In this document: one piece after another, positions 8,886 to 17,893 of the stretch
Layout: the number at the start of each line of letters is the position of its first letter
Position numbering within the stretch: the stretch's first letter is position 1
DNA from: Limisphaera sp026417315
Lineage (GTDB): Bacteria; Verrucomicrobiota; Verrucomicrobiia; Limisphaerales; Limisphaeraceae
Length of the DNA: 64,000 nucleotides
NCBI RefSeq assembly: GCF_049537125.1
Contig: NZ_JBMVQY010000002.1
Span: forward strand, 372,001-436,000
Direction of reading: 5' to 3'
Notes under the pieces: model-generated
Databases searched by the model: none
Seen by the model: only the letters and a program-made list of their open reading frames with translations
What the model was told of the DNA's origin: nothing
Position numbers and translations under genes: made by a program

Positions 8886-9277
8886 GACGTGCCGATTGGA
8901 GCACTAAAGAGGTCGTTTCGGAAGCCTGGTGGGGTCGTGAGGAGAGGGAGAGCACCAGGACCGTGCGCAGCGGGCAAGTTGACCGGCTCCGAAGATTCCG
9001 AACCCTGGTGAGCTGCGCGGTGTCTGTCGGCCCGAAGGCGGTGATCCGGCAGGTCGGGCGACGTACGCTACGAGGGGCGGGATCGCGACCGCCTGATCGA
9101 GCCCGCTACAGCCATGGGCGTGCTGGTGTTCTTCCAAGACTCCGTCCTTTACCTTTTCTGCGTGTTCTGCGTGCTCTGTGGGCTTTCGTGGTGCGCGTTC
9201 TGTGGGTTGTTGGTTCGGAGTACCGGAGTCCCATTGCCGGCGACGCGAGTGGGTGGAAACTACGAGCGAGGACCCGT
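8886..9277. other. Intergenic stretch before array 3
   Basis: About 390 bp with no credible gene. Around 9150-9215 it carries the CTGCGTGTTCTGCGTGCTCTGTGG word tract seen in the other two arrays, marking the left side of array 3. Confidence 0.5.
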
Positions 9278-10011
9278 GCGCCGCCTGCCGGCGGCTACCA
9301 ATCTTCAGATCCGTAGCCGCCGACGTGAGTCGGCGGATACCAACTCAAGAGCCATCGGCGGGGGCGCTTGACCGACTCACCCGGCATTGCGTCTCCGACG
9401 CGGCTACCATTCGTCAACCCCATGGCCACCCACAGGACTCGCTGGAAGCGTCCCCTGATTCCTGTGCCTTCGCGAGGTCCGCCGTGCGGGCCGCGGGGCT
9501 GTGGTCAGATTCCGGCTCCGCCGCCTGCCGGCGGCGGCTACGAAATCCCGTCTGGCGGCTGGAACCCGCCGATCCGGTAGGTCAAGAGACCTTGCATTTG
9601 ACTGCGCTCCCCGATATCCGCCGCCTGCCGGCGGCGGCTACCATTTTTGTCCGTAGCCGCCGACGGGAGTCGGCGGACCAGCCCGAACCCGCCGCGTCTC
9701 CGCGACGGCTGCCGCAAAGTAGGCTCTGCGAGCTTACTCGGTAGCGCGGCTTCCAGCCTGCCGGATCGCAGACCTCCGGTCTATGGGCGCTGCGGGGTAC
9801 ATGTGGAGGGCGCGAGCCGACGGGCGCTTCGATGGTTGCCCGGAGTGAGGGTGGGTCTTTCCTGAGGGATCTAGCGATGGTTCTGCCTTTCGCGACCTCT
9901 GCCGGCTGGAGGCAGGGATACGGCAAGTCGGAGACCAGCGCTCCCAGGTATCCGCCGCCTGCCGGCGGCGGCTACCAATCTTGTCCGTAGCCGCCGACGT
10001 GAGTCGGCGGA
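9278..10011. repeat. Paired hairpin-repeat array 3 (REP/BIME-like)
   Basis: Reverse hairpins at 9278-9298 (shortened), 9517-9541, 9617-9641 and 9951-9975; forward hairpins at 9313-9337, 9653-9677 and 9987-10011. Tight reverse-forward pairs with an 11-bp spacer occur at 9617-9677 and 9951-10011. The reverse copies here have the loop version CCTGCCGG rather than the CCTTCCGG of arrays 1 and 2, so this array evolved or spread separately. The array ends 68 bp before tRNA-Ser. The sequence between hairpins (9678-9950) shows no credible gene. Confidence 0.85.
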
Positions 10012-10079
10012 CACGGCGGGCCCGGATTTCGACTTGCCCGGGTGCTGGGGAAGAGGGATGTTTTGATCACCCTCCGGGC

Positions 10080-10169
<90 letters not shown>

Positions 10170-10484
10170 TGCTTTTTGCGATGCGAGGACAGGGCAGGGC
10201 TGCCCACGATCGGGTGGGATACGATCGAGTCGATGTCCGCGGGGTCTTTGAGCCGGAAGTGGCGAGGTACGGGTCGCGTGCAGCCCGGCCAATCTGTGGG
10301 CAGGAGCAAGGTTGGGCTTCACCGTGTGCCGCGGGCTTCGGGCAGGTGACGCGGCGGGCGCAGGACGTCCGCGAGTCGAGCGCACGGCCCGGTACCGGTC
10401 GGGTTGGTGTGGCCATTCTGCGGATCCGGAGCCGGAGGCTCCGAGGCGCATTGGGAGCTCCTTCGGGCGGGGAATCGAAGAACC
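10170..10484. other. Intergenic stretch after tRNA-Ser
   Basis: 315 bp. No direct repeat of the tRNA 3' end, no integrase gene and no clear terminator were found here. Nothing else is recognised. Confidence 0.4.
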
Positions 10485-11798
10485 ATGAAGCTGTTGGTAT
10501 TCGCGCATACACCACCGCCGCATCACGGGCAGAGCTACATGGTCCAGCTGATGCTGCAGGGGTTCGGCGGGGACCGGCGTGGGCGGTCCGCCGGGACTGA
10601 GAAACATCCCCTGGGCATCGAATGCTATCATGTGAACGCGCGGGTCTCGAAAGACCTGCAGGACATTGGCGAGTTTCGGCCGGGCAAGCTGATCCTGCTG
10701 CTGGGGTACTGTCTGCAGGCGTTGTGGATTCGATTTCGGTACGGGGTCGAGAACTTCTACTACGTCCCGGCGCCGGGGAAGTACTCGGCTCTGTATCGCG
10801 ACTGGCTGGTGATGACGCTTTGTCGGCCGTTTTTCAGGCGGGTCATTTTGCACTGGCACGCCGCCGGCTTGGGGCGGTGGTTGGAGACGGTGGCGCACAT
10901 GCCGGCGCGGGTTTGGACCTGGCGAGCGTTCCGGAATGCGGACTTGTTCATCGTGTTGTCCCGCTTCAACCGCGGCGATGTACAGAAGTTCTGGCCCCAG
11001 CGTGTGGCAGTGGTGCCCAACGGCATACCGGATCCGTGTCCTCATTTCGATTCGAGGGTGTTGCCGCGACGGCGGGCCCGGCTGGCCGTGCGGCGCGCGC
11101 TGGTGTCGGGGGGAACTCCCGCGGCGGAGGATCTGGCGATGGCGGGCGCCGGGCCCGAGGAGGTGCGGGTCTTGTTTTTGGGCCATTGTTTGCGGGAAAA
11201 GGGATTGTTCGATGCGATCGAGGGTGTGGTGCGATTGCATCGGCGGTTGCGACAGCAAAACAGTCCCCTGCGCGTGCGGTTATGGGTGGCGGGGAGTTTT
11301 CCGCGGGCCGAGGAGGAGGCGGAGTTTCGTGCTCTGCAGGCCGATCCGGAAACAGGGCCCTTGCTGGAATACCTGGGGTTTGTGAGCGGTGAACGGAAAG
11401 AGGCCGCGTTGCGCGAGGCGGATGTGATGTGTTTTCCGACGTACTATCCTGCGGAAAGCTTTGGCCTGGTGATTGTGGAGGCGCTGGCGTTCGGGCTGCC
11501 GGTGGTCACCACCCGATACCGCAGCATTGCCGAGGTGTTGCCGCCGGACTACCCGGGCGTGGTGCCGAGTCGGGACCCGGAGGCGGTGGCGGCAGCGTTG
11601 GGCCGTCAGATGTGGGCGGACGATTTCGAGGCGCTGCGCCGCCATTTTCTGCAGCAGTTTACCCTGGAACGGCACCTGGAATGTTTGGCGGCGGCTTTGC
11701 ACCGCTTGGAGCGCGGCGATCCCTCGGATCTGACGGAGTTCTCCACGCAGCCCGGGCTTTGGGGGTTGGGGCAGGGCAGGCGGGCACCCGCGCAGTGA
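10485..11798 (+). CDS. Glycosyltransferase family 4 protein
   Basis: A 437-residue GT-B fold retaining glycosyltransferase, probably acting on a surface polysaccharide or glycolipid at the cytoplasmic membrane. The N-terminal domain starts MKLLVFAHTPPPHHGQSYMV, a Rossmann start with the donor/acceptor loop. The C-terminal domain has VLFLGHCLREKGLFDAI and the GT4 motif E-x7-E as PAESFGLVIVEALAFGLPVV, which contacts the donor nucleotide-sugar. The in-frame ATG 27 codons upstream adds a low-complexity stretch and is rejected. Sugar specificity cannot be read from the sequence. The gene is alone on this strand between tRNA-Ser and the convergent ECF operon. Confidence 0.87.
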   Translation: MKLLVFAHTPPPHHGQSYMVQLMLQGFGGDRRGRSAGTEKHPLGIECYHVNARVSKDLQDIGEFRPGKLILLLGYCLQALWIRFRYGVENFYYVPAPGKYSALYRDWLVMTLCRPFFRRVILHWHAAGLGRWLETVAHMPARVWTWRAFRNADLFIVLSRFNRGDVQKFWPQRVAVVPNGIPDPCPHFDSRVLPRRRARLAVRRALVSGGTPAAEDLAMAGAGPEEVRVLFLGHCLREKGLFDAIEGVVRLHRRLRQQNSPLRVRLWVAGSFPRAEEEAEFRALQADPETGPLLEYLGFVSGERKEAALREADVMCFPTYYPAESFGLVIVEALAFGLPVVTTRYRSIAEVLPPDYPGVVPSRDPEAVAAALGRQMWADDFEALRRHFLQQFTLERHLECLAAALHRLERGDPSDLTEFSTQPGLWGLGQGRRAPAQ

Positions 11799-11865
11799 CC
11801 CGCAGCCTGTCTGCTCCCGGCACGGCGCCGGGGCAGGACTTCTGGCGGGCTGGCGTCGGCCGGGC

Positions 11866-13659
11866 TCAATCGTCTGCGGTCCGCCATATCCAGTCCGCGG
11901 CGCGCGAGGGATGGAAGCGCGTGGGCTGCAAAGGTGTGGAGGGACGGACGCCGCCGTCGTCGCGGCCATCCCATCCGGTGGCGTAAAGCTGATACTTGGT
12001 GTCGCTGAGCTTCCGGTAGCGGAGCGACTGACCCGTGATGCGGTCGGGGGGTAGCGGACCCTCGTCGGTCAAATCCTTCAACTCGTCCGGCAGTTGGCCT
12101 GTACGGATTCGGAAGCGTTCAATCCGGCACGCGACACGTGCCAGGTCGACTGCTGATTGTCCAAAGGCGAGCCTTTGTACAGGGATGGAGGCAGCGAGAC
12201 CCACGGCGAGGAAGTTGTAGGGCCCCGTCCGCCGCAGCGTCTGCCCCTCGCCATCGTCAGAGGAGTGTTTGGACCAATATGCCTCCAATTGCTGGGCCGC
12301 CGCTTTCCGGACGGTGCATTGTTCGGGGTCTATCACAGGGGCCACCCGATCCAGGTAATAGCGCACGAGGTTTGCTTTGTTCTGGTCCGCCCACCCATGG
12401 GGCAGCCACCAGGGCCAGCGAGGCCAATCAAATGGGAATTCCTGTCCCACAACCTCCTTGGGCGCATACGTTCCCGAACTGATTCCCCGGAGGGTCCACA
12501 GCGCGAGCGCGCACTCTGCCTGCAGGACTCGCGGGAGCTCGCGCAGGAACTCGATCTTTTCGAGCACCTGTTCCAGCTCGGCAAGTTGTCTTTCGTCCCA
12601 TCGACCCGCGAGCAGCCCCTCCCAGACGGCCTGGAGGAGTCTTTCGCAGGACCTCTGACGCACCAGCAGAGAGAGGAGGATGGGCTCGGTTTCCATGGCC
12701 TGGATAAGGCGCAGGCCCGCCAGCACCTCTTCGTGGGCGGTCGAGCCTTCTCCCAGTTCGAGACGCACGCAGGCACGCAGAGTCAGGAGGTCGGCTGCTT
12801 TTGACAAGGTGTTCAAGTGCGGCAGTCGCGCTTCGGGCCCCCATTCGTAGCGGATGGGAAACCGGCACTGGGGCCGACGGGTGGCCTCGACGAAAGCCGC
12901 CACGGGCGCGTCGTAGGCGCGCAGCATCTCGGCCACGATGGCCGCAGAGCTCCCGTGTTTCTGACGGAGCGACGCCTGCCATGCTTGCACCGAGGTCACG
13001 CCCTGCTCCCGCAACCACTCCTGAACCTGTATCGGGAGGCGGTTGCTGAGGCACAGCGCTGCCCACGCCTCGAGCGGCAGCCGCTGCCCCAGCTGCCAGG
13101 AGCCGAAACCGGGTGCATTGCGAGTCGTGGGCGAGATCGGCTCCAGCACGAAGTAATGCTTTGCCGCGCCGGACGGGAGATCCCGAAGGTTCGTGGCGGT
13201 CATCGTGAGCCGGTCCGGTTCAAAAAACGGCGCCATCGCCATGTTGACTTCGTCGGGGATGGCAGGCGGGATGTGGGCTTTGTAGTCCAGCAAGAATCCG
13301 CGCGCCTCGGCCAGCGCTTGGGCGCGTTGCCAGGCCAGATGTCCCCGCCAGTTCTCGACCACGAACGCGAGCATTGCCAGGGTCAGCATGCAGGCCAGCG
13401 CGAAGAAAAGCGCGCGCAGACGCTTGGGATGCAGCAGCCAGCGCAGAACGAAGTAGCTGGCAAAACCGCACGCGGTGGCGAACAGCGAACTCAGCACCCA
13501 GTCCTGAAAGGTGAGAATGACTTTCGGTGGCGCCGGCCAGAGCCTGTGGCCAATGACCCCGCTGACCAGGGCCACGGCCAGTGCGGCGGCCGCGGCACTG
13601 CTCCACCCCTTCCACCCTCGGAGAGGCCTTTTCCACCACGCTGGAAACGGGGTGTTCAT
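11866..13659 (-). CDS. Large membrane protein of unknown function in an ECF sigma operon
   Basis: 597 residues. Three hydrophobic helices lie near the N-terminus (about residues 20-40, 52-73, 83-102), followed by a large soluble domain rich in Ala/Leu/Arg helices. Its C-terminus (RIRTGQLPDELKDL, then YRKLSDTKYQLYATGWDGRDDGG) resembles the end of prepilin-like proteins, in which a Leu-Pro-Asp motif precedes a beta hairpin and an aspartate/glycine turn. It follows the sigma factor and a small membrane protein by 15 bp, so all three are probably co-transcribed. I do not recognise a named family. Confidence 0.75.
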   Translation of the reverse strand: MNTPFPAWWKRPLRGWKGWSSAAAAALAVALVSGVIGHRLWPAPPKVILTFQDWVLSSLFATACGFASYFVLRWLLHPKRLRALFFALACMLTLAMLAFVVENWRGHLAWQRAQALAEARGFLLDYKAHIPPAIPDEVNMAMAPFFEPDRLTMTATNLRDLPSGAAKHYFVLEPISPTTRNAPGFGSWQLGQRLPLEAWAALCLSNRLPIQVQEWLREQGVTSVQAWQASLRQKHGSSAAIVAEMLRAYDAPVAAFVEATRRPQCRFPIRYEWGPEARLPHLNTLSKAADLLTLRACVRLELGEGSTAHEEVLAGLRLIQAMETEPILLSLLVRQRSCERLLQAVWEGLLAGRWDERQLAELEQVLEKIEFLRELPRVLQAECALALWTLRGISSGTYAPKEVVGQEFPFDWPRWPWWLPHGWADQNKANLVRYYLDRVAPVIDPEQCTVRKAAAQQLEAYWSKHSSDDGEGQTLRRTGPYNFLAVGLAASIPVQRLAFGQSAVDLARVACRIERFRIRTGQLPDELKDLTDEGPLPPDRITGQSLRYRKLSDTKYQLYATGWDGRDDGGVRPSTPLQPTRFHPSRAADWIWRTADD

Positions 13660-13674
13660 AGGAATGGCAGAGAC

Positions 13675-14139
13675 CTAGGCAGCGATGCTGCTTTCGTCGG
13701 GTTGCAGCGGTTCCACCAGGGTTTGCCGTGGGGGCAGTGCGGGAGCTGGAACGGGCTGGGAGGGCTCGTCCGATCGGGGGGCCAACTCACGGAGCAGCTC
13801 GGCCATGTACCGTTTTCGTTCCTGCCAGGCCTGCCAGCGTTGCGCCAGTTCGGTGGGAGGGGAAGCGGTGGGAAGGGAGGAGTCCGACGCGGGCAGGCTC
13901 CATTGTAACGTGAGGGCCGCCAACCAGCAGCCGGCCAGGATGGCCCAGGCACGCGGACTCGGCCAAAGGATGGCCTGCAGCCAGTTGCGCCAAAGCCCAT
14001 GGATCGTTGGCGCTTGGTGGGGGCTCTCCGAAGACGCGGCGGCGCGGGCTGCATCCAAGATGGCGGCCCGCCATTCCGGGGCCGGGGTCTGCAAGGGCAG
14101 CCGGCGCAGCCGGGTTTCGATCGGGTCCTGCAGATTCAT
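13675..14139 (-). CDS. Single-pass membrane protein downstream of ECF sigma factor, candidate anti-sigma factor
   Basis: A 154-residue protein whose cytoplasmic N-terminal part (MNLQDPIETRLRRLPLQTPA) is followed by one membrane helix at about residues 67-85 (AWAILAGCWLAALTL), then an extracytoplasmic helix (RWQAWQERKRYMAELLREL) and a Pro-rich tail. Its ATG overlaps the sigma factor stop by 4 bp. Size, topology and tight coupling match ECF anti-sigma factors, but the zinc-binding His-x3-Cys-x2-Cys motif of the ZAS group is absent. The assignment therefore rests on context and is inference. Confidence 0.7.
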   Translation of the reverse strand: MNLQDPIETRLRRLPLQTPAPEWRAAILDAARAAASSESPHQAPTIHGLWRNWLQAILWPSPRAWAILAGCWLAALTLQWSLPASDSSLPTASPPTELAQRWQAWQERKRYMAELLRELAPRSDEPSQPVPAPALPPRQTLVEPLQPDESSIAA

Positions 14140-14675
14140 GGCTTCATGGTTCCTGCGGTGGTTTGACTCGAGTTCTCAACCCAACGACGCAAACGGATGC
14201 GCAATTTGTCCAGGGCATAGCGGTACCGGCTGGCGGCCGTGTTGGGGGAAATCTCTAGGACACGGGCGATCTGCTCGAAGGTGAAACCCTCCCAGAGTTT
14301 CAGGTGGACCACGGCTCGTTGCTCCGGCGGCAGGTCGGACAGTGCCCGGGCTGCCTCGGCGCGAAAGGCGGCCTCGTCGGGATCCTCTGCGGGGGCGAAC
14401 GGGATGGAATCCTGGGCCCCTTGGCTTTGGAGGAAGCGGTCGCGCACCGTGCGTCGACGGTGGAAATCCATGGCCAGGTTGTGAGCGATGCGGAAGAGCA
14501 CCGCACGCTCCGAGCGGGCCGCATCCAGCAAATCGGGCTGCCGGGCCAGCCGCAGGAACGTTTCCTGCAACAGGTCGCGGGCGTCCTCCTCCTCGTGCGT
14601 GAGGCTCAGAAGATACGCGAACAGGCCCTTCGCGTGGGCGTCATAGCAACGGGCCAGTGGATCCTCGTCGCTCAT
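14136..14675 (-). CDS. RNA polymerase sigma factor, ECF (sigma-70 family)
   Basis: A 179-residue alternative sigma factor with only regions 2 and 4. Region 2 spans the DARDLLQETFLRLARQ helix and the AVLFRIAHNLAMDFHRRR core-binding and -10 recognition helices. Region 4 carries LSDLPPEQRAVVHLKLWEGFTFEQIARVLEI followed by the helix-turn-helix SPNTAASRYRYALDKLR. The linker is Glu/Asp/Ala-rich, as usual. It heads a three-gene operon with two membrane proteins, which suggests control by an envelope signal. An AGACAGGA sequence sits just before the ATG as a possible ribosome-binding site. Confidence 0.93.
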   Translation of the reverse strand: MSDEDPLARCYDAHAKGLFAYLLSLTHEEEDARDLLQETFLRLARQPDLLDAARSERAVLFRIAHNLAMDFHRRRTVRDRFLQSQGAQDSIPFAPAEDPDEAAFRAEAARALSDLPPEQRAVVHLKLWEGFTFEQIARVLEISPNTAASRYRYALDKLRIRLRRWVENSSQTTAGTMKP

Positions 14676-15082
14676 TCCTGTCTACAAGGACGTGGAGCCG
14701 GCCTCGTTTTGTCTAATCTTTTTCATCCGGCATCCAGGGCGGTTGTTGCGCCGGGTCGGTGGGCCTTGAAAGTACCGGAAACGCGGCAGGGGCCGGGGTC
14801 GGCCTCGTGGTGTTGGCAACGACTCCGGGGGTCTGCGTTGCGGAGGGGGTCGCGAAAGCTGCGCGGGGCTCGTGGATGGCCCCCAAAGGAGGACAGGGGC
14901 GCTGGCTCTCTGGGACGGGGCTGATCGTGGGATTCGCACCGTTAGCCGTGCAGCCGCCGGAGCGGGAGCTGGAGCGAATCCTCGTCGCCGGGACCGGGAC
15001 ACGTTCCTTGGTGTGCACGTCAACGAGCTTCGGAATCCGCATTGCCTTGTGGCGTGGTCGGACGGAAAGTTCGGTGGCGAAA
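14676..15082. other. Divergent intergenic region upstream of ECF sigma operon
   Basis: About 407 bp between the sigma factor and the divergent secreted protein. Open frames run through it only because of the base composition. It should hold the sigma operon promoter; no repeated GGAAC-like ECF motif was recognised. Confidence 0.4.
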
Positions 15083-16525
15083 ATGCAACGCGGGTTCATT
15101 CAGAAGCTGCGGCAGGGCCCGGGGCACGTGCGACAAGGCCGGCCCTGGTGGGGCTTGGCGATCTTGTCGGGTCTGTTGGTCCTGGCGACGTTTGGCGCAG
15201 GGGCGGAGGTGTGGCGTGCCTTCCGGGTCCGGGTGGTAGAAGCGGGCAGTGGCTGGCCGGTGCCCTTGGTGGAGTTGCGCACGACCCATCAAATGCGGTG
15301 GGTGAGCGACAACGCCGGCGTCGTGGCGCTGGATGCGCCTGAACTCATGAACCGGGAGGTCTGGCTGGAGGTGCGCAGTCCAGGGTACGGGGTCGAGCCG
15401 GATGGCTTCGCGATGCGGGGCGTGCGCGTGAAGCCGGTGCCGGGCGGGGAGGTGACCATCGAGGTGCGCCGCTCGGTCCTTGCGCGCCGGCTCGGTCGGC
15501 TCACCGGCGCCGGATTGTTCGCGGAAAGTCAGAAGCTCGGCGAGTTTGCCAACGAGCCGGAGTCCGGGGTGTGGGGCTGTGACAGCGTCCAGATTGCGGC
15601 GCATCGGGGGCGGCTGCACTGGGTCTGGGGGGACACAACGCTGCCCCGGTATCCCTTGGGGATTTTTCACGCCACCAGTGCGACCACTTCGCTGGAGCCG
15701 CTACCGAAACCGGAGCCGCCGATTCGCATGCGGTTCGACCTGTTTCGGGACAGCCGGGGGCAACCGCGAGCGGTGGCCGAAATGCCGGGCGAGGGGCCCA
15801 CCTGGTTGAGCGGCCTGGCCAGCGTGACCAACCGAGAAGGGCAGGCGCGGCTGGTCGCCGTCTACGCCAAGATCAAACCGCCTCTCGAGGTCTATCGGTG
15901 GGGGCTTTGCATTTGGGACGATGCCGACGAACGCTTCGAGTTTTTGAAAGAACTCTGGACGAAATCCGCGGATCGACCGGAAGCGCCTGCGGTGCCGGAA
16001 GGACATGCGGTGTGGTGGCAGGACGACCAGGGTCGGGCTTGGTTGCTTTTCGGCAACCCGTTCCCGCGTTTGCGATGTCCGGCGACTTTTGAGGCGTGGT
16101 CGGATCCGGCCCAGTGGGAGCGCGTGGATGCGCCGGATCATCTGGTTGCTGCCGACGGCCGCAGGGTCGAACCGCACAGTGGATCCATTGCCTGGCATCC
16201 ATGGAGGAAACGGTGGGTGGCGGTTTTCATGGAACGGTTCGGCCGACCGTCGGCCTTTGGCGAGGTTTGGTATGCCGAGGCTTCCTCGCCGTTGGGACCC
16301 TGGGGCCGAGCGGTCAAGGTGCTCAGCCACGACAACTATACCTTTTACAATCCGCGGATCCACGCGGAGATCCTGCGTGGGGATTCGCCGGTGCTGCTGT
16401 TCGAGGGGACGTACAGTCGGGAGTTCGCCGACCGACCCGAGCCGACGCCGCGTTACGATTACAATCAAGTGCTCTACCGGTTGGACCTGGACGATCCGCG
16501 TTTGGAACCGGCCCGGCGGCCCTGA
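15083..16525 (+). CDS. Secreted protein, probable beta-propeller domain of unknown substrate
   Basis: 480 residues. The start MQRGFIQKLRQGPGHVRQ is basic and leads into the signal peptide core WWGLAILSGLLVLATFGAGA, with likely cleavage after AGA. A GTG three codons upstream is an alternative start. Residues about 48-130 look like a carboxypeptidase-regulatory-like beta sandwich (FRVRVVEAGSGWPVPLVELRT). The rest is Trp/Asp/Gly-rich with repeating strands (GRLHWVWGDTTLPRYPLG, GHAVWWQDDQGRAWLLFG, SGSIAWHPWRKRWVAVF, FGEVWYAEASSPLGPWG), reminiscent of five-bladed propellers of glycosidase clans. I cannot point to catalytic residues, so it is called only propeller-like. Confidence 0.75.
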   Translation: MQRGFIQKLRQGPGHVRQGRPWWGLAILSGLLVLATFGAGAEVWRAFRVRVVEAGSGWPVPLVELRTTHQMRWVSDNAGVVALDAPELMNREVWLEVRSPGYGVEPDGFAMRGVRVKPVPGGEVTIEVRRSVLARRLGRLTGAGLFAESQKLGEFANEPESGVWGCDSVQIAAHRGRLHWVWGDTTLPRYPLGIFHATSATTSLEPLPKPEPPIRMRFDLFRDSRGQPRAVAEMPGEGPTWLSGLASVTNREGQARLVAVYAKIKPPLEVYRWGLCIWDDADERFEFLKELWTKSADRPEAPAVPEGHAVWWQDDQGRAWLLFGNPFPRLRCPATFEAWSDPAQWERVDAPDHLVAADGRRVEPHSGSIAWHPWRKRWVAVFMERFGRPSAFGEVWYAEASSPLGPWGRAVKVLSHDNYTFYNPRIHAEILRGDSPVLLFEGTYSREFADRPEPTPRYDYNQVLYRLDLDDPRLEPARRP

Positions 16526-16664
16526 TGCGGTCGGGGGCCTGGCCACGTTGCCGAGAAACCTGCTCGCTCATCCGGTTCTGCATGTGCCCGGGCTTGGGTT
16601 GGCATCATCGAGTCTTTCGCGCGCGCGGGCACGAGGGGATGGATCCGGGCCTGACCCAGAAAAA

Positions 16665-16740
16665 TGGTGGGTTGGCGGGGACTCGAACCCCGGACCAACG
16701 GCTTAAAAGGCCGCTGCTCTACCGACTGAGCTACCAACCC
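16665..16740 (-). tRNA. tRNA-Lys(TTT)
   Basis: 76 nt with encoded CCA, on the minus strand. The acceptor GGGTTGG pairs with CCAACCC, with discriminator A. The D arm contains GCTCAGTCGGTAGAGC; the anticodon loop CTTTTAA gives TTT; the T arm contains GGGGTTCGAGTCCCC. It is transcribed toward the convergent gene ending at 16525. Confidence 0.96.
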
Positions 16741-17893
16741 ACGAAAGGAGAAAAGCTCCGCTGCCGAGGGCGTCGTTCTCAGGCCAAGAAACAATATGAA
16801 GCCGGCGCCCCGTTTGGCAAGCCGTCAGTCCGACCGGATGTCCGTGGGACACAACTCAGTCTTTGGGCCCCGGATTCGAGGATCCCACGAAAATGACGTT
16901 TTTCCGGCTTCGCCGAGCCGCAGATGCCCGGAACACCGTCGCGCTTTCAAGGGAAGTCCAACGTCTGGAATGCGCCGCTCAGCGAACCTGCGGCGCCGGG
17001 GTCCTGCCTGCGCCAGTGCTGCGAGCGACCCCTTTCAAAGCAGCCTTTGCGAGTTCATTCCCATCGAACTCATCGAGGGGGGCAAAAAGGGCTTTGCGCC
17101 TTCGGCGCGCCGTTTGTCCGGCCGATCTGTGGAAATCGCCTGCCCAGGGCCTGCCCTGCGGAGCCAGATCGCGCCCATGAGAGGCGAATGGCACGCCCTC
17201 GGCGCGTTGGCTGGCCGCCCCAACGGGGCGGAAATTCGTCAGCCCAGGGCAACCCTTTAGGCAACTGGGTTCGCGCAATTCATGCCGCCCTGAGGGCGCG
17301 GCATTCGATGTGGCACGCCCGGCCCTTGCGATGAGGGGGCCTCGGATTGTGCCCTTTCGGGGCGGGATGGGTTTTGCGGGCCGAATTCCCGGAGCGTTTG
17401 CCCCGGGCTGACGGGCCGGATACGCCCTCGGCGCGCGGATGGCCAGTACGGTCCGTGGACTGCGAAGGGCGCGCCCCTTGGAGAGGGTGGGTGGATTTCC
17501 GCGGCATTCGCTCCTGCGCCGGCGGCGTCGTCTCTTGCACACTCCGAGCCGAACCTGAGGCCGAGTTCTCATCGGCCGAGATTTTATCTGGCAGACATGC
17601 GAGGAGCTGAAGCCAGCGGTGGATCCGGAGGCTTCCCGGAAGGTGGCGATGGTGTTGGATGCATTGACGGAGGGGCGCGCGCGGAGGTTTGGGAAGTGGT
17701 CGATCCGCTGCGACCGGCGCTGCGACTGCCTGCCGAGGTGCAGGTGCGCACCCACTAGTAGTCAGCCCTACTGGCCAACATGCTACGGCAGACGGAGACC
17801 CGGGGAGCGGTCGAGCGGCGGCCTTTCGGGACTTGCACAAGGGATGACGGGCGCTCATGCTCCGGGCCAACAATCTCTCATCGGAGGCTAGCC
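16741..17893. other. 1.15-kb region with no convincing gene; contains degraded repeat sequence
   Basis: No frame here has the composition or motifs of a real gene. Near 17240-17320 there are palindromic fragments: CAGCCCAGGGCAACC with AGGCAACTGGG, and GCCGCCCTGAGGGCGCGGC. These resemble the CCCAGGG.../...CCCTGGG plus GCCGCCC/GGGCGGC pattern that I know as a dispersed non-coding repeat in many Bacteroidota, Planctomycetota and Verrucomicrobiota; here it is imperfect. At 17597-17758 a 53-codon frame ends LRPALRLPAEVQVRTH before a stop, which could be the eroded tail of a gene but has no credible start. Confidence 0.5.

Noticed and set aside
1..10011. CRISPR array made of the 25-bp repeats
   Set aside because: Repeats occur in both orientations, are hairpins with variable stems, have irregular spacing, and no cas genes are present.
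17619..17891. Possible 90-codon protein before the GYF gene
   Set aside because: Cys/Arg-rich translation without a domain or conserved pattern; composition does not match neighbours.
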